Of a DNA stretch of 64,000 nt, positions 19,562-28,853 are shown one piece after another. How positions within the stretch are numbered: the first letter of the stretch is position 1; each line of letters opens with the position of its first letter. Where the stretch lies: positions 1-64,000 of the forward strand of contig JACNJX010000042.1 of the NCBI GenBank assembly GCA_014382345.1. Reading direction: 5' to 3'. The notes under the pieces are model-generated. The model did no database searches, was not told the DNA's origin, and saw nothing but the letters and a program-made list of their open reading frames with translations. Both the position numbers and the translations under genes were made by a program. The DNA comes from Alphaproteobacteria bacterium. Lineage in GTDB: Bacteria > Pseudomonadota > Alphaproteobacteria > Rhodospirillales > Casp-alpha2.

Positions 19562-20857
19562 ATGGCAACGGCACCGGAAATTCAATCGCAAGCCCAGGAA
19601 AGCCTGCTGCTCGACTACATGCAGCGGCTGGAAAAGCAAAAAGAGGGACGCAAGGTGGTCCATCTGCACCTGTCCCAGCTCCGGCCAATGAACCGCCGTG
19701 AGCAGCATCTGCGCACCGCCGCCAGCAATTTCGATTCCCTGATCTCGTCTCTGGATGCCCAGGTGTTCTCGGTGAAAAACGCCGACATGTTCGTGATCTA
19801 CAAGGACACCGCCCATCCGCAGGTGGAAACCTCGGTGCAGCAGATCCGCTATTTGTTCGACGATGATCCGCTGGTCGCGGAAGAGGATCACTCGGATCAG
19901 AAGTTCGCCACCTGGTACGACGCCGAACAGGACTTCGATGCTGTCCTGCACACCGTACAAAACCTGGCCCAGGCCGAACGCAAGCGCCAAACCGAAGTGC
20001 GCGGACGCATGGATGCCCGCGCCGCGCTTAAGGCGAAACAGGATATGGGCGAACCGTTGACGCCAAAGGTGCTGGCGCGGGTCGAAACCGCTCTGTCCCG
20101 CGCCGACCTGTCGAACCTGGTGCGCCGCCAGTACATCTGTCAGATCGACGGGCAAATGGTTCCCGAGCAGTTATTTTCCGAACTGTTCATTTCCATCAAG
20201 GATTTGCGGGAAACCATGCTGCCGGACGTCAACCTGGTCGCCAACCGCTGGCTGTTCCAGCACCTGACAACGACCCTGGACCGGCGCATGCTGGCCATGC
20301 TGACGAAAACCGACAGCATTTCCTTTTCCGGCGACATCAGCTTCAACATCAACGTGGCGACCGTCCTGTCGCCTGAGTTCCAGGCCTTTGACGACAATAT
20401 TTCCGCCGGCCGGCGCGGCGCCATGATGATCGAATTGCAGAAAGAGGATATTTTTTCGGACCTCAGCTCCTATGTCTTCGCCCGCGAATTCGTGCAGGAA
20501 AAAGGCTACAAGGTCTGTCTCGACGGCCTGACCCTGGAAACCATTTCCATCATCGACCGCGAACGGCTGGGCGCCGATCTGGCGAAGCTGATCTGGCATC
20601 CGGACCTGGCCGACGGCGGCGAGGAAATGCACGAAAAAATCCGCACCCTCGTCAAGCGCGGCGGCGCCGACCGCATCATCATGTGCCGTTGTGACAACCG
20701 CGAGGCCATAGATTTCGGGCGTTCCGTGGGGATCGACCTTTTCCAGGGCCGCTATGTGGAAAGCCTCATCGCCGAAGACGGACGCCGCCTCGAACTGCTG
20801 AAACTGAAGCGCCGGATCGAGCGTGGCGAGGCGGAAGACTTCCTCGACGAGGGGTAA
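19562..20857 (+). CDS. Degenerate EAL-like protein, paralogue of the preceding gene
   Basis: A 431-residue protein clearly related along its length to the preceding product: VVHLHLSQLRPMNRR at the N-terminus, TLDRRMLAMLTKTDS, ISFNINVATVLSPEF, KEDIFSDLSSYVFA and GIDLFQGRYVESL. Again no EAL motif, no DDFGTG loop (CLDGLTLE instead) and no AEGVE motif (MCRCDNRE instead), so it is probably catalytically inactive. It lacks the Pro/Ala/Gln tail. No signal peptide or membrane segment is seen. With only 3 bp between the genes, the pair arose by tandem duplication and is probably co-translated. Possible roles are c-di-GMP binding or protein scaffolding; neither is shown. Confidence 0.8.
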   Translation: MATAPEIQSQAQESLLLDYMQRLEKQKEGRKVVHLHLSQLRPMNRREQHLRTAASNFDSLISSLDAQVFSVKNADMFVIYKDTAHPQVETSVQQIRYLFDDDPLVAEEDHSDQKFATWYDAEQDFDAVLHTVQNLAQAERKRQTEVRGRMDARAALKAKQDMGEPLTPKVLARVETALSRADLSNLVRRQYICQIDGQMVPEQLFSELFISIKDLRETMLPDVNLVANRWLFQHLTTTLDRRMLAMLTKTDSISFSGDISFNINVATVLSPEFQAFDDNISAGRRGAMMIELQKEDIFSDLSSYVFAREFVQEKGYKVCLDGLTLETISIIDRERLGADLAKLIWHPDLADGGEEMHEKIRTLVKRGGADRIIMCRCDNREAIDFGRSVGIDLFQGRYVESLIAEDGRRLELLKLKRRIERGEAEDFLDEG

Positions 20858-20859
20858 CC

Positions 20860-21912
20860 CTATTCCCCGGTTTTACCACTGACGGCGGCATCTTCAAACG
20901 TCGCCATGCCGCTGTGGCATGCCGTCGCCGCTTTCAGAACCGCGACCGCCAGCACCGCGCCCGAGGCCTCGCCGAGGCGCATGTCCAGATCAAGGATCGG
21001 AACCATGTCCAGTTTTTCCAATAGCCGCCGGTGCCCGGGTTCGGCCGAGACATGGCCTGCCCGACAGTGCTCCAGCGCGCCGGGGCGGGCGGCTTCAAGG
21101 GCGGCGGCTGCGGCGGTCGCCACGTAGCCGTCCAACAGCACCGGCACCCGGCGGAACCGCGCCGCCAGCACCGCGCCCGTGATGGCGGCAAGCTCCCGCC
21201 CGCCGAGACGGCAAAGACTCTGCAACGGGTCCGGGGCGTTGTTTCCGTGCAACGCGGCGGCCTTGGCGACGACGGCGGTCTTTTTCTCAAGCTGGGCACC
21301 CTGAACGCCGGTGCCCGATCCGGTCCAGTGCGCGGCGTCACCGCCGAAAAGCGCCATTGTGAGGGCGGCCGCGGACGTCGTGTTGCCGATGCCCATTTCG
21401 CCCAGGCACAACACGTCCATGCCGTCGCTGACCGTTCCCATGCCGAAGACGAAGGCGTCCACGCATTCGTCTTCCGTCATCGCCGGGCCCTCGGTGAAAT
21501 CCCCGGTCGGGCGGTCGAGCGACAGGGCGTCGATGGAAAAGCCGACGCCGAAGACCTGGCACAACTGATTGATGGCGGCGCCGCCGGCTTCGAAATTGGC
21601 CACCATTTGGGCTGTCACGTCTGCCGGAAAGGCGGACACTCCTTGCGCGACGACACCGTGATTGCCGGCAAACACTTGGGCTTTGGGCGCGCCCATGGAC
21701 GGCGGGTGACGGCCCTGCCAGCGGCAAAGCCACTGGCTCAATTCCTCCAGCCGGCCGAGCGACCCCGGCGGTTTGGTCAGGGTGGGTTCGCGTCCGGAAG
21801 CTTTGGCCGCGGCCGCGTCATCCCCTGCGGGCAGGGATTGCAGGGCGGCGCGAATATCGTCCAGGCTTTTGATGACGGGAGGGGACATTGGCGGGGATTG
21901 AAGGGAGGGCAT
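20860..21912 (-). CDS. cobT: Nicotinate-nucleotide--dimethylbenzimidazole phosphoribosyltransferase
   Basis: A 350-residue enzyme (CobT/CobU) that activates 5,6-dimethylbenzimidazole to alpha-ribazole phosphate for the lower ligand of cobalamin. Family blocks are TKPPGSLGRLEELSQWL (about 46-62), FAGNHGVVAQGVSAFP (about 80-95), LGEMGIGNTTSAAAL (about 170-184) and the C-terminal RLGEASGAVLA containing the catalytic Glu. The first ATG at 21912 has no strong ribosome site; an ATG at 21888 (MSPPVIKSL) is an alternative. It is convergent with the EAL-like pair, 2 bp apart, and divergent from cobS, which uses its product. Confidence 0.95.
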   Translation of the reverse strand: MPSLQSPPMSPPVIKSLDDIRAALQSLPAGDDAAAAKASGREPTLTKPPGSLGRLEELSQWLCRWQGRHPPSMGAPKAQVFAGNHGVVAQGVSAFPADVTAQMVANFEAGGAAINQLCQVFGVGFSIDALSLDRPTGDFTEGPAMTEDECVDAFVFGMGTVSDGMDVLCLGEMGIGNTTSAAALTMALFGGDAAHWTGSGTGVQGAQLEKKTAVVAKAAALHGNNAPDPLQSLCRLGGRELAAITGAVLAARFRRVPVLLDGYVATAAAAALEAARPGALEHCRAGHVSAEPGHRRLLEKLDMVPILDLDMRLGEASGAVLAVAVLKAATACHSGMATFEDAAVSGKTGE

Positions 21913-22027
21913 GGGAAGGTGTTTTTCCTAGGCTCGGGATGTTTTGTTTTCGTCCGCCTTAACCTATAACCGAAAACGCGCAGCCATGCGCCGGTAAAAC
22001 GTTTAAACCCCGAAACGGCTTTAGAGC

Positions 22028-22825
22028 ATGAACAAGTGGACGGATATCCGGGAATTCTTCGCCGCCGAAATCAACGGCTGGGGCCGCGATTGCGCGGTCG
22101 CCGGCATGTTCCTGACGCGCCTGCCGTTTCCGGACATCAAGGGCGCGGCGAACAAAGGCCGTCTGGGCGCGGCGGCGCGCGCCTTTCCCCTGATCGGGGT
22201 GCTGGTCGGGGTAATCGGCGGGGCGGCGCTGCTGGCGGCGGCCGAGCTTGATCTGCATCCGCTGGCCTGCGCCCTGATCGGACTGGCGGCGACGGTCCTG
22301 GCCACAGGCGCACTGCACGAAGACGGTCTGGCCGATGTCGCCGACGGGCTGGGCGGCGGCGATACGGTGGAAAAAAAGCTGAAAATCATGCGCGATTCCC
22401 GGATTGGCGCTTTCGGCGTGCTGGCGGTGGTGTTTTCCGTCTCCATCCGCGCCGCCATTTTGGGAGGGCTGCCGGGGCCGGGGCTGGCGGCGGCGGCCCT
22501 GGTGGCGGCGGCGGCGCTCAGCCGGGGGCTATTGCCGATCACCATGCACCGGTTGGAACCGGCCCGGAAATCCGGGCTGGCGGTGCGGGCCGGAGACCCC
22601 GACCGTGAGGGCTGGATCAAGGCCGGGCTTTTGGGTGTGCTGGCCGGATTTTTGTTTCTCGGCCCCTGGGGCGGATTGCTGGCGGCGGCCATGGCGGCGG
22701 CGGCGGCGTGGTTCGTCGCCTGGTTGTGCCAGCGCCAGATGGGCGGCTATCCGGGGGATGTTCTGGGCGCGCAGCAGCAGGCGGCGGAAGCCGCCGTGCT
22801 GATGGCCGTGGCGGCGGCGTTATGA
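22028..22825 (+). CDS. cobS: Adenosylcobinamide-GDP ribazoletransferase (cobalamin synthase)
   Basis: A 265-residue inner-membrane enzyme that joins adenosylcobinamide-GDP and alpha-ribazole. The signature HEDGLADVADGLGGGD (about 97-112) and RDSRIGAFGVLAV are present, with several hydrophobic Ala/Leu/Gly segments across the protein. Family length is normal. It is divergent from cobT and starts a tightly packed run; its stop overlaps the next start (ATGA). In alphaproteobacterial naming this is also called CobV; the CobS chelatase subunit is a different protein. Confidence 0.94.
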   Translation: MNKWTDIREFFAAEINGWGRDCAVAGMFLTRLPFPDIKGAANKGRLGAAARAFPLIGVLVGVIGGAALLAAAELDLHPLACALIGLAATVLATGALHEDGLADVADGLGGGDTVEKKLKIMRDSRIGAFGVLAVVFSVSIRAAILGGLPGPGLAAAALVAAAALSRGLLPITMHRLEPARKSGLAVRAGDPDREGWIKAGLLGVLAGFLFLGPWGGLLAAAMAAAAAWFVAWLCQRQMGGYPGDVLGAQQQAAEAAVLMAVAAAL

Positions 22826-23475
22826 GCAATTGTACGCGCTGGTGGTGGGTCCGTCATGCCCCGGTCCTCACCGAGAAGGGCGTCATTTACGGCGCCAGCG
22901 ATGTCGATTGCGACGTCTCGGAAACGGCGCATTTCGAAGCCTTGGCCGGCGCCCTTCCCGAAGACGCGGTATGGGTCACCAGCCATCTCACGCGCGCCAC
23001 CAAAACCGCGCAAGCGATCTTCGAGGCCGGGCTTAATTTCCCCGACCCGGTGATCGAGGAACACCTGGCGGAGCAGGACTTCGGCGACTGGCAGGGTCTG
23101 TCCTGGACCGCCATGTCCGAGACCGATCCGAAAAGCTACGAAACCTTCTGGGACGATCCGACCCGTAACCGGCCGCCCGGCGGTGAAAGTTTTGCCGATG
23201 TCATCGCACGCACCGCCGCCGTCATCAAGCGCCTGAACGCCGAACACCAGGGCCGCGATATCGTCGCCGTGGTGCACGGCGGCACCATTCGCGCGGCGCT
23301 TTCGGTGGCGCTGGGCCTTAACCCGGTGCAGGGCATGTCGATCCGCGTCGATACGCTGTCTGTCAGTATTACGGAATACCTGTGCGAAGGCCTGTTGCAG
23401 GGCCGGGGCGGCGAATGGCGGGTGGTCGGAGTCAACCGGCTGCCAGAGGGATTAACCGAACGGGCCGGTTCATGA
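22822..23475 (+). CDS. cobC: Histidine phosphatase, probable alpha-ribazole phosphatase
   Basis: A 217-residue histidine phosphatase. The ATG at 22822 overlaps the cobS stop as ATGA; the longer frame back to 22708 is a shadow of cobS. The catalytic motif is WVRHAPV (about residues 8-14), with further pocket residues in DFGDWQGLSW and the second His in VVHGGTIRA. Between cobS and cobP it probably dephosphorylates alpha-ribazole 5'-phosphate, though histidine phosphatases are hard to assign by sequence alone. Confidence 0.85.
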   Translation: MSNCTRWWWVRHAPVLTEKGVIYGASDVDCDVSETAHFEALAGALPEDAVWVTSHLTRATKTAQAIFEAGLNFPDPVIEEHLAEQDFGDWQGLSWTAMSETDPKSYETFWDDPTRNRPPGGESFADVIARTAAVIKRLNAEHQGRDIVAVVHGGTIRAALSVALGLNPVQGMSIRVDTLSVSITEYLCEGLLQGRGGEWRVVGVNRLPEGLTERAGS

Positions 23476-24017
23476 GTGCCGCCGCCGGTCAGCCATCCGT
23501 CACGCTGGTCCTGGGCGGCGCGCGCTCGGGCAAAAGCGCCTACGCCGAAGGCCTGATCGGCGGAACCGGAAACCCCGTTTATCTGGCCACCGCGGAAGCC
23601 CGGCACGGCGACGATGATGGCGGCGAAATGGCCCGGCGCATTCAAGACCATCAAAACCGCCGTGGCCCCCAGTGGCAGACGGTGGAAGAACCGCTCGACC
23701 TGGCGGGCGTCCTAAAAGCCCATGATGGCCGCCCGGTTCTGGTCGATTGCCTGACGTTGTGGCTGGCCAATATCCTGGCGGCGGACATGGACGTGGACAA
23801 AGCGGTGGCCGGCCTTGGCGTGTGTCTGGAAGGCCTTGCCGGGCCGGTGGTTTTGGTGTCAAACGAAGTCGGTGAGGGAATAATCCCTGACAACGCCCTG
23901 GCGCGTGCCTATATGGACCATGCCGGGCGCATGAATCAGCGCATCGCCGCCGCCGCCCGCCGGGTGGTGTTCGTGCGCGCCGGATTGCCGCAAATACTGA
24001 AAGATGAAAACCAATGA
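23472..24017 (+). CDS. cobP: Bifunctional adenosylcobinamide kinase / phosphate guanylyltransferase
   Basis: A 181-residue P-loop enzyme (CobP/CobU) that phosphorylates adenosylcobinamide and then transfers GMP to it. Walker A is LVLGGARSGKSAYAE (about 12-26); VDCLTLWLAN and VSNEVGEGIIPDNALAR are typical family blocks. The start ATG 23472 overlaps the preceding stop (ATGA), and its own stop overlaps the start of the CobW gene in the same way, which shows a translationally coupled run. Confidence 0.95.
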   Translation: MSAAAGQPSVTLVLGGARSGKSAYAEGLIGGTGNPVYLATAEARHGDDDGGEMARRIQDHQNRRGPQWQTVEEPLDLAGVLKAHDGRPVLVDCLTLWLANILAADMDVDKAVAGLGVCLEGLAGPVVLVSNEVGEGIIPDNALARAYMDHAGRMNQRIAAAARRVVFVRAGLPQILKDENQ

Positions 24018-25036
24018 AAATCCCCGCAACCGTGATCACCGGCTTTTTGGGGGCCGGAAAGACGACCCTGATCCGGCATCTGCTGGGCAACGCCAACGGC
24101 ACCCGCATGGCGCTGATCATCAACGAATTCGGCGATCTCGGCATTGACCGGGAGATGATCACCGGCTGCGGCATCGAAGGTTGCGACGACGCAAACGTGG
24201 TCGAACTGGCCAACGGCTGTATCTGCTGCACCGTCGCGGATGATTTCCTGCCGACCATGGAGGCGCTTCTCGACCGGCCCGATCCGCCCGATCACATCGT
24301 GATCGAGGCCTCCGGCCTGGCTTTGCCGAAACCGTTGGTTAAGGCCTTCAACTGGCCCGAGGTGCGCTCGCGCGTCACGGTCGACGGCGTCGTCGCGGTG
24401 ATCGATGCGCCCGCCGTTCTGGCCGGACTGTTCGCCGACGATGCCCAGGCGGTAGAAAGCGAACGCGAGGCCGACCCCATGCTGGATCACGACAAGCCCC
24501 TGGCCGAAGTTTTCGAGGACCAGTTACTGTGCGCCGACATGGTGCTGTTGAACAAAAGTGATTTGCTGGACGGCGATGAACTGGATTCTGTGCGCGCCGA
24601 CCTGAACGGAGCCGTTCAGCCCGGCGTCCGGGTCGTGGCGACGAAATTCGGCGCCATCGACCCCCGTGTGGTGCTCGGCATCGGCGCCCGGGTGGAGGAC
24701 CATATCGACGCCCGTCCGTCCCATCACGACGGAGACGATGACCATGACCACGACGATTTTGAAAGCTTCATCGTCGAGCTTTCCGCCGTGAGCGACCCGG
24801 AAACCCTGGGCGATCGCATCGTCCAGGCGGCGGAAGCCTTCGACGTCCTGCGCATCAAGGGCTTCGTCGAAGTCGCGGGCAAGGACATGCGCCATGTGGT
24901 GCAGGCCGTGGGGCCGCGCGTCGAGCGCTATTACGACCGCCCCTGGGGCTTGGACGAGGCCCGCCGTTCGGCCCTGGTGGTGATCGGCGAAACCGGACTC
25001 GACCGGGCCGCTATCAAGCGCACACTTCTGGGATAG
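24014..25036 (+). CDS. cobW: CobW-type G3E GTPase, metal chaperone
   Basis: A 340-residue G3E GTPase. Walker A GFLGAGKTT (about 10-18), the metal-binding CxCC motif in ANGCICCTV, the NKSD guanine-binding motif (about 179) and a His/Asp-rich loop (residues about 235-250, HHDGDDDHDHDD) are visible. CobW sits between CobP and CobN in many aerobic-type cobalamin operons and is thought to deliver cobalt to the chelatase; this is family-level knowledge. It overlaps cobP by 4 bp and cobN begins 2 bp after its stop. Confidence 0.93.
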   Translation: MKIPATVITGFLGAGKTTLIRHLLGNANGTRMALIINEFGDLGIDREMITGCGIEGCDDANVVELANGCICCTVADDFLPTMEALLDRPDPPDHIVIEASGLALPKPLVKAFNWPEVRSRVTVDGVVAVIDAPAVLAGLFADDAQAVESEREADPMLDHDKPLAEVFEDQLLCADMVLLNKSDLLDGDELDSVRADLNGAVQPGVRVVATKFGAIDPRVVLGIGARVEDHIDARPSHHDGDDDHDHDDFESFIVELSAVSDPETLGDRIVQAAEAFDVLRIKGFVEVAGKDMRHVVQAVGPRVERYYDRPWGLDEARRSALVVIGETGLDRAAIKRTLLG

Positions 25037-25038
25037 AC

Positions 25039-28000
25039 ATGCATCTTCTCGCCGCCCAGCCCGGAGTCATTGCCGACGGTGAGGAAGCCGTCGATCTGGG
25101 CCAGACGCCGGGCGATATCGTCGTCCTGTCGGCGGCGGACACCGAACTGTCCCTGTTCGCCCGCGCCCGTGGGAAGATAACGGGACAGATGACGGAGGAC
25201 GGGTTTCCGTCGCTGCGCCTGGCGTCGCTGCTGCATCTCGGCCACAACATGTCCGTCGACCTTTATGTCGATAGCGTGATCCGCCATGCCAAACTGGTGG
25301 TGGTGCGCCTGCTGGGCGGGCGCGGTTACTGGCCCTACGGGGTCGATGAAATCCTCCGCGTCTGCCGCGACGGGGATATCCCGGTCGCCTTCCTGCCCGG
25401 CGACGACCAGCCCGACGCGGAACTGGCCACCCTGTCGAGCATACCGTCGGATGCCCAGCACCGTTTGTGGCAGTACGCCGTGCATGGCGGGCCGGACAAC
25501 GCGCTCGATTTTCTGCGCTATGCCGCGTCTTTGGCAGGTCATGAAACGGAATGGCTGGAACCCCGGCCTTTGGTTCGCGCCGGGCTTTACTGGCCGGGGC
25601 TTGAAGCCCCGGACCTGGATGCGGTCATGGAAGAATGGCACGACGGCAGGCCCGTGGCGGCGGTGGTCTTCTACCGCGCCCTGGTCCAGGCCGGGAATCT
25701 CCGCATCATCGACGCCCTGGTGGAAGGTTTCCGTGAACAGGGCCTGAACCCGCTTCCGGTCTTCGTTTCCAGTCTCAAGGACCCGGTGGCGGCGGCCACG
25801 GCGAGCGAGATTTTCTCCGCCGCCCCGCCCGATGTCATCCTCAACGCGACCGGCTTCGCCGTTTCCGTTCCGGGTGCACAACGCTCCCTGTCTCCCTTTG
25901 ATTTAAGGGCGGGAGAGGAACCGGGGCCGGTGGTCCTGCAGGCGGTGTTTTCCGGCGGCAACGAAGCCGGCTGGCGGGACGGCACCCGTGGCCTCGGCGC
26001 GCGCGATATCGCCATGAACGTGGCCCTGCCGGAGGTCGACGGGCGCGTGTTCAGCCGCGCCGTGTCGTTCAAGGGCTTGAACCGCCGCGATGCGCTGTCG
26101 CAAACCGATATCGTCGAATACGAACCCGTCCAGGATCGCGTTCGTTTTGTTTCGGAAATGGTTTCAGGCTGGGCCGGGCTGCGTCGCAAACCGGCCGAAG
26201 ACCGCCGTATTGCGCTGATCCTGGCCAACTATCCAAACCGCGACGGGCGCATCGGCAACGGCGTCGGACTGGATACGCCGGCGGGCGCCGTCAATGTGCT
26301 GAACGCGCTGAAAGACAATGGTTACCGGATAGGCGATATCCCAGCAGACGGCGATTCCCTGATTGCCCGCATGATGGCCGGGCCGACCAACGATTATAGT
26401 GACCTGAGCAATCGTAACGTTACCGAAACATTTTCCATGGCCGATTATCAGCAATTCCTGGCCGCCATGCCGGAAACGTTGCAAAAGGCGATGAGTGCGC
26501 GCTGGGGCGCGCCCGAACAGGATCCCTTTTTCAGGCCCGGCGAGGTCGATTGCGGCCATTTCGCCGTGTCCGCGTTCCGGCTCGGCAACGTCGCCGTCTG
26601 CCTGCAACCGGCACGCGGTTACAATATCGACCCCAAGGCAACCTATCACGACCCGGATCTGGTGCCGCCGCACAATTACCTGGCCTTTTACGCCTGGGTG
26701 CGGCGCGAATTCGCCGCCGATGCGGTCTGTCACCTGGGAAAACACGGCAATCTGGAATGGCTGCCCGGCAAGGCGCTGGCGCTGTCCGCCGAGTGCTGGC
26801 CGGAAGTCGCCCTTGGGCCGCTGCCCAATCTTTACCCGTTTATCGTTAACGACCCCGGCGAGGGCACGCAGGCCAAGCGCCGCGCCGGCGCGGTGATCAT
26901 CGATCACCTGACGCCGCCGCTGACGCGGGCGGAAAGCTACGGACCCCTGAAGGACCTGGAACAACTGGTCGATGAATATTACGAGGCCTCGGGCGTCGAT
27001 CCCCGGCGGCTGAAGGTGCTGTCCCGCGATATCCTGGAGCTTTGCCGCACGTCGGGACTGGATAAGGACTGCGGCATTTCCGACGGCGAAACCGAAACCG
27101 ACGCCCTGGCCAAGCTCGACAATTATCTGTGCGAACTGAAGGAAATGCAGATCCGCGACGGCCTGCATGTGTTCGGTGCGGCTCCGGAAGGCCGCCTGCT
27201 GAACGATTTGCTGGTCGCCCTGGTGCGCGTGCCCCGTGGTACGGGTGAGGGTGGGCAATCCCTGCATCGGGCGCTGGCCGATGATTTAGCCCTTGGCTTC
27301 GATCCGCTGGATTGCGTTTTGGGCGACCCCTGGACCGGCCCCAGACCGGACGTGCTGACCGGCGACGATCCCTGGCGCACGGCGGGGGACACGGTGGAAC
27401 GCCTGGAGGCTCTGGCCGTTCGTCTGGTTTCCGGCGAAACCATTATCGATCCCGCTTGGGACGCATCCAAAGCGGTGCTGGAAAACCTCGAAACCACGAT
27501 CCGCCCGGCAGTGGAAGCCTCTGGTCCGGCCGAGATCGAAGGCCTGCTGACAGGCTTTGGCGGCGGGTTTGTCGAGCCCGGTCCGTCCGGCGCGCCGACG
27601 CGGGGGCGGCCCGACGTGCTGCCGACGGGCCGCAACTTCTATTCCATTGATACCCGCACGGTGCCGACGCCGGCGGCCTGGACGCTGGGCTGGAAATCGG
27701 CGTCGTTGCTGGTCGAACGCCACATGCAGGATCACGGCGCCTGGCCTCGCACCATGGCCTTGAGCGCCTGGGGCACGTCCAACATGCGCACCGGCGGCGA
27801 CGACATCGCGCAAGCCCTGGCGCTGATGGGGGTGCAGCCCGAATGGGACCCGGCGTCCCGGCGCGTCACCGGGTTCGAGGTCTTGCCCGTATCCGCCCTG
27901 GGCCGGCCCCGGGTCGATGTGACGCTCCGGGTGTCTGGCTTTTTCCGCGATGCCTTTCCGGCCCTTATCGACCTGTACGATTCCGCCGCTCGCGCCGTCG

Positions 28001-28806
28001 CCGCGCTTGATGAATCCGAGGCCGACAATCCGCTGGCCGCAAGAGTGCGGGAAGACCGGGCCGGGTTGATGGCTTCGGGGCTGTCGGAAGACGAGGCTGC
28101 GCACCGCGCGGGTTTTCGGGTGTTCGGCTCGAAACCGGGGGCTTATGGCGCCGGCCTGCAGGCGTTGATTGATGAAAAAGGCTGGCAGACCGACGCCGAT
28201 TTGTCGCGCGCCTACGTCGCCTGGGGCGGCTACGCCTATGGCGCGGGAACGGAGGGCCAGGCCCAGCACGCCCTGTTCGAGCAGCGCCTGCAAACCGTCG
28301 AGGCCGTCATCCACAACCAGGACAACCGCGAGCACGACCTGCTGGATTCCGACGATTACTACCAGTTCGAAGGCGGCATCACGGCGGCCGTGCGCACCCT
28401 GTCGGGCCAACAGCCGGCGACCTATCACAACGACCATTCGCGGCCCGAGCGTCCGCAAATCCGCACCCTGGAAGACGAGGTCGCCCGCGTCGTGCGCGCC
28501 CGCGTGGTCAACCCGAAATGGATTTCGGGCGTCATGCGCCACGGCTACAAGGGCGCCTTCGAGATGGCCGCGACGGTGGATTACCTGTTCGCCTTCGCGG
28601 CGACGGCCAAGTGCGTCAAGGACCATCATTTCGATGCCGTCTACGAAGCCTTCCTTGGTGACGACAATGTGCGGGCCTTTCTCGAAGACCACAACCCGGC
28701 GGCGTTAAAGGAAATGAGCGAGCGCCTGCTGGAAGCCCAGTCCCGCGGCCTGTGGCGGCCGAAGCTCAATTCCACCCATGAAGCACTGGCCGCGCTGGTG
28801 GCGTGA
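25039..28806 (+). CDS. cobN: Cobaltochelatase large subunit CobN
   Basis: A 1255-residue protein, the normal length for CobN and related to the Mg-chelatase H subunit. In the aerobic-type route it inserts cobalt into hydrogenobyrinic acid a,c-diamide with ATPase partners. Typical segments include VRLLGGRGYWPYGVDE (about 92-107), HLGKHGNLEWLPGKALALS (about 565-583), and NPKWISGVMRHGYKGAFE near residue 1160. The partner subunits CobS and CobT (chelatase) are not in the window, and CbiX is encoded 4 kb downstream, so the cobalt-insertion timing in this organism is not obvious. cobO follows after 47 bp. Confidence 0.96.
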   Translation: MHLLAAQPGVIADGEEAVDLGQTPGDIVVLSAADTELSLFARARGKITGQMTEDGFPSLRLASLLHLGHNMSVDLYVDSVIRHAKLVVVRLLGGRGYWPYGVDEILRVCRDGDIPVAFLPGDDQPDAELATLSSIPSDAQHRLWQYAVHGGPDNALDFLRYAASLAGHETEWLEPRPLVRAGLYWPGLEAPDLDAVMEEWHDGRPVAAVVFYRALVQAGNLRIIDALVEGFREQGLNPLPVFVSSLKDPVAAATASEIFSAAPPDVILNATGFAVSVPGAQRSLSPFDLRAGEEPGPVVLQAVFSGGNEAGWRDGTRGLGARDIAMNVALPEVDGRVFSRAVSFKGLNRRDALSQTDIVEYEPVQDRVRFVSEMVSGWAGLRRKPAEDRRIALILANYPNRDGRIGNGVGLDTPAGAVNVLNALKDNGYRIGDIPADGDSLIARMMAGPTNDYSDLSNRNVTETFSMADYQQFLAAMPETLQKAMSARWGAPEQDPFFRPGEVDCGHFAVSAFRLGNVAVCLQPARGYNIDPKATYHDPDLVPPHNYLAFYAWVRREFAADAVCHLGKHGNLEWLPGKALALSAECWPEVALGPLPNLYPFIVNDPGEGTQAKRRAGAVIIDHLTPPLTRAESYGPLKDLEQLVDEYYEASGVDPRRLKVLSRDILELCRTSGLDKDCGISDGETETDALAKLDNYLCELKEMQIRDGLHVFGAAPEGRLLNDLLVALVRVPRGTGEGGQSLHRALADDLALGFDPLDCVLGDPWTGPRPDVLTGDDPWRTAGDTVERLEALAVRLVSGETIIDPAWDASKAVLENLETTIRPAVEASGPAEIEGLLTGFGGGFVEPGPSGAPTRGRPDVLPTGRNFYSIDTRTVPTPAAWTLGWKSASLLVERHMQDHGAWPRTMALSAWGTSNMRTGGDDIAQALALMGVQPEWDPASRRVTGFEVLPVSALGRPRVDVTLRVSGFFRDAFPALIDLYDSAARAVAALDESEADNPLAARVREDRAGLMASGLSEDEAAHRAGFRVFGSKPGAYGAGLQALIDEKGWQTDADLSRAYVAWGGYAYGAGTEGQAQHALFEQRLQTVEAVIHNQDNREHDLLDSDDYYQFEGGITAAVRTLSGQQPATYHNDHSRPERPQIRTLEDEVARVVRARVVNPKWISGVMRHGYKGAFEMAATVDYLFAFAATAKCVKDHHFDAVYEAFLGDDNVRAFLEDHNPAALKEMSERLLEAQSRGLWRPKLNSTHEALAALVA

Positions 28807-28853
28807 AGGGGCGAAACGCGCTAAAAGAAATACAAATGAAACAGGGATGACGA

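Noticed and set aside
21913-22027. Search for a cobalamin riboswitch at the cobT/cobS divergent region and at the other cobalamin gene starts
   Set aside because: No B12-box-like or characteristic conserved loop sequence was seen by eye at 21913-22027, 32656-32844 or 40897-41009; the leader regions are short.
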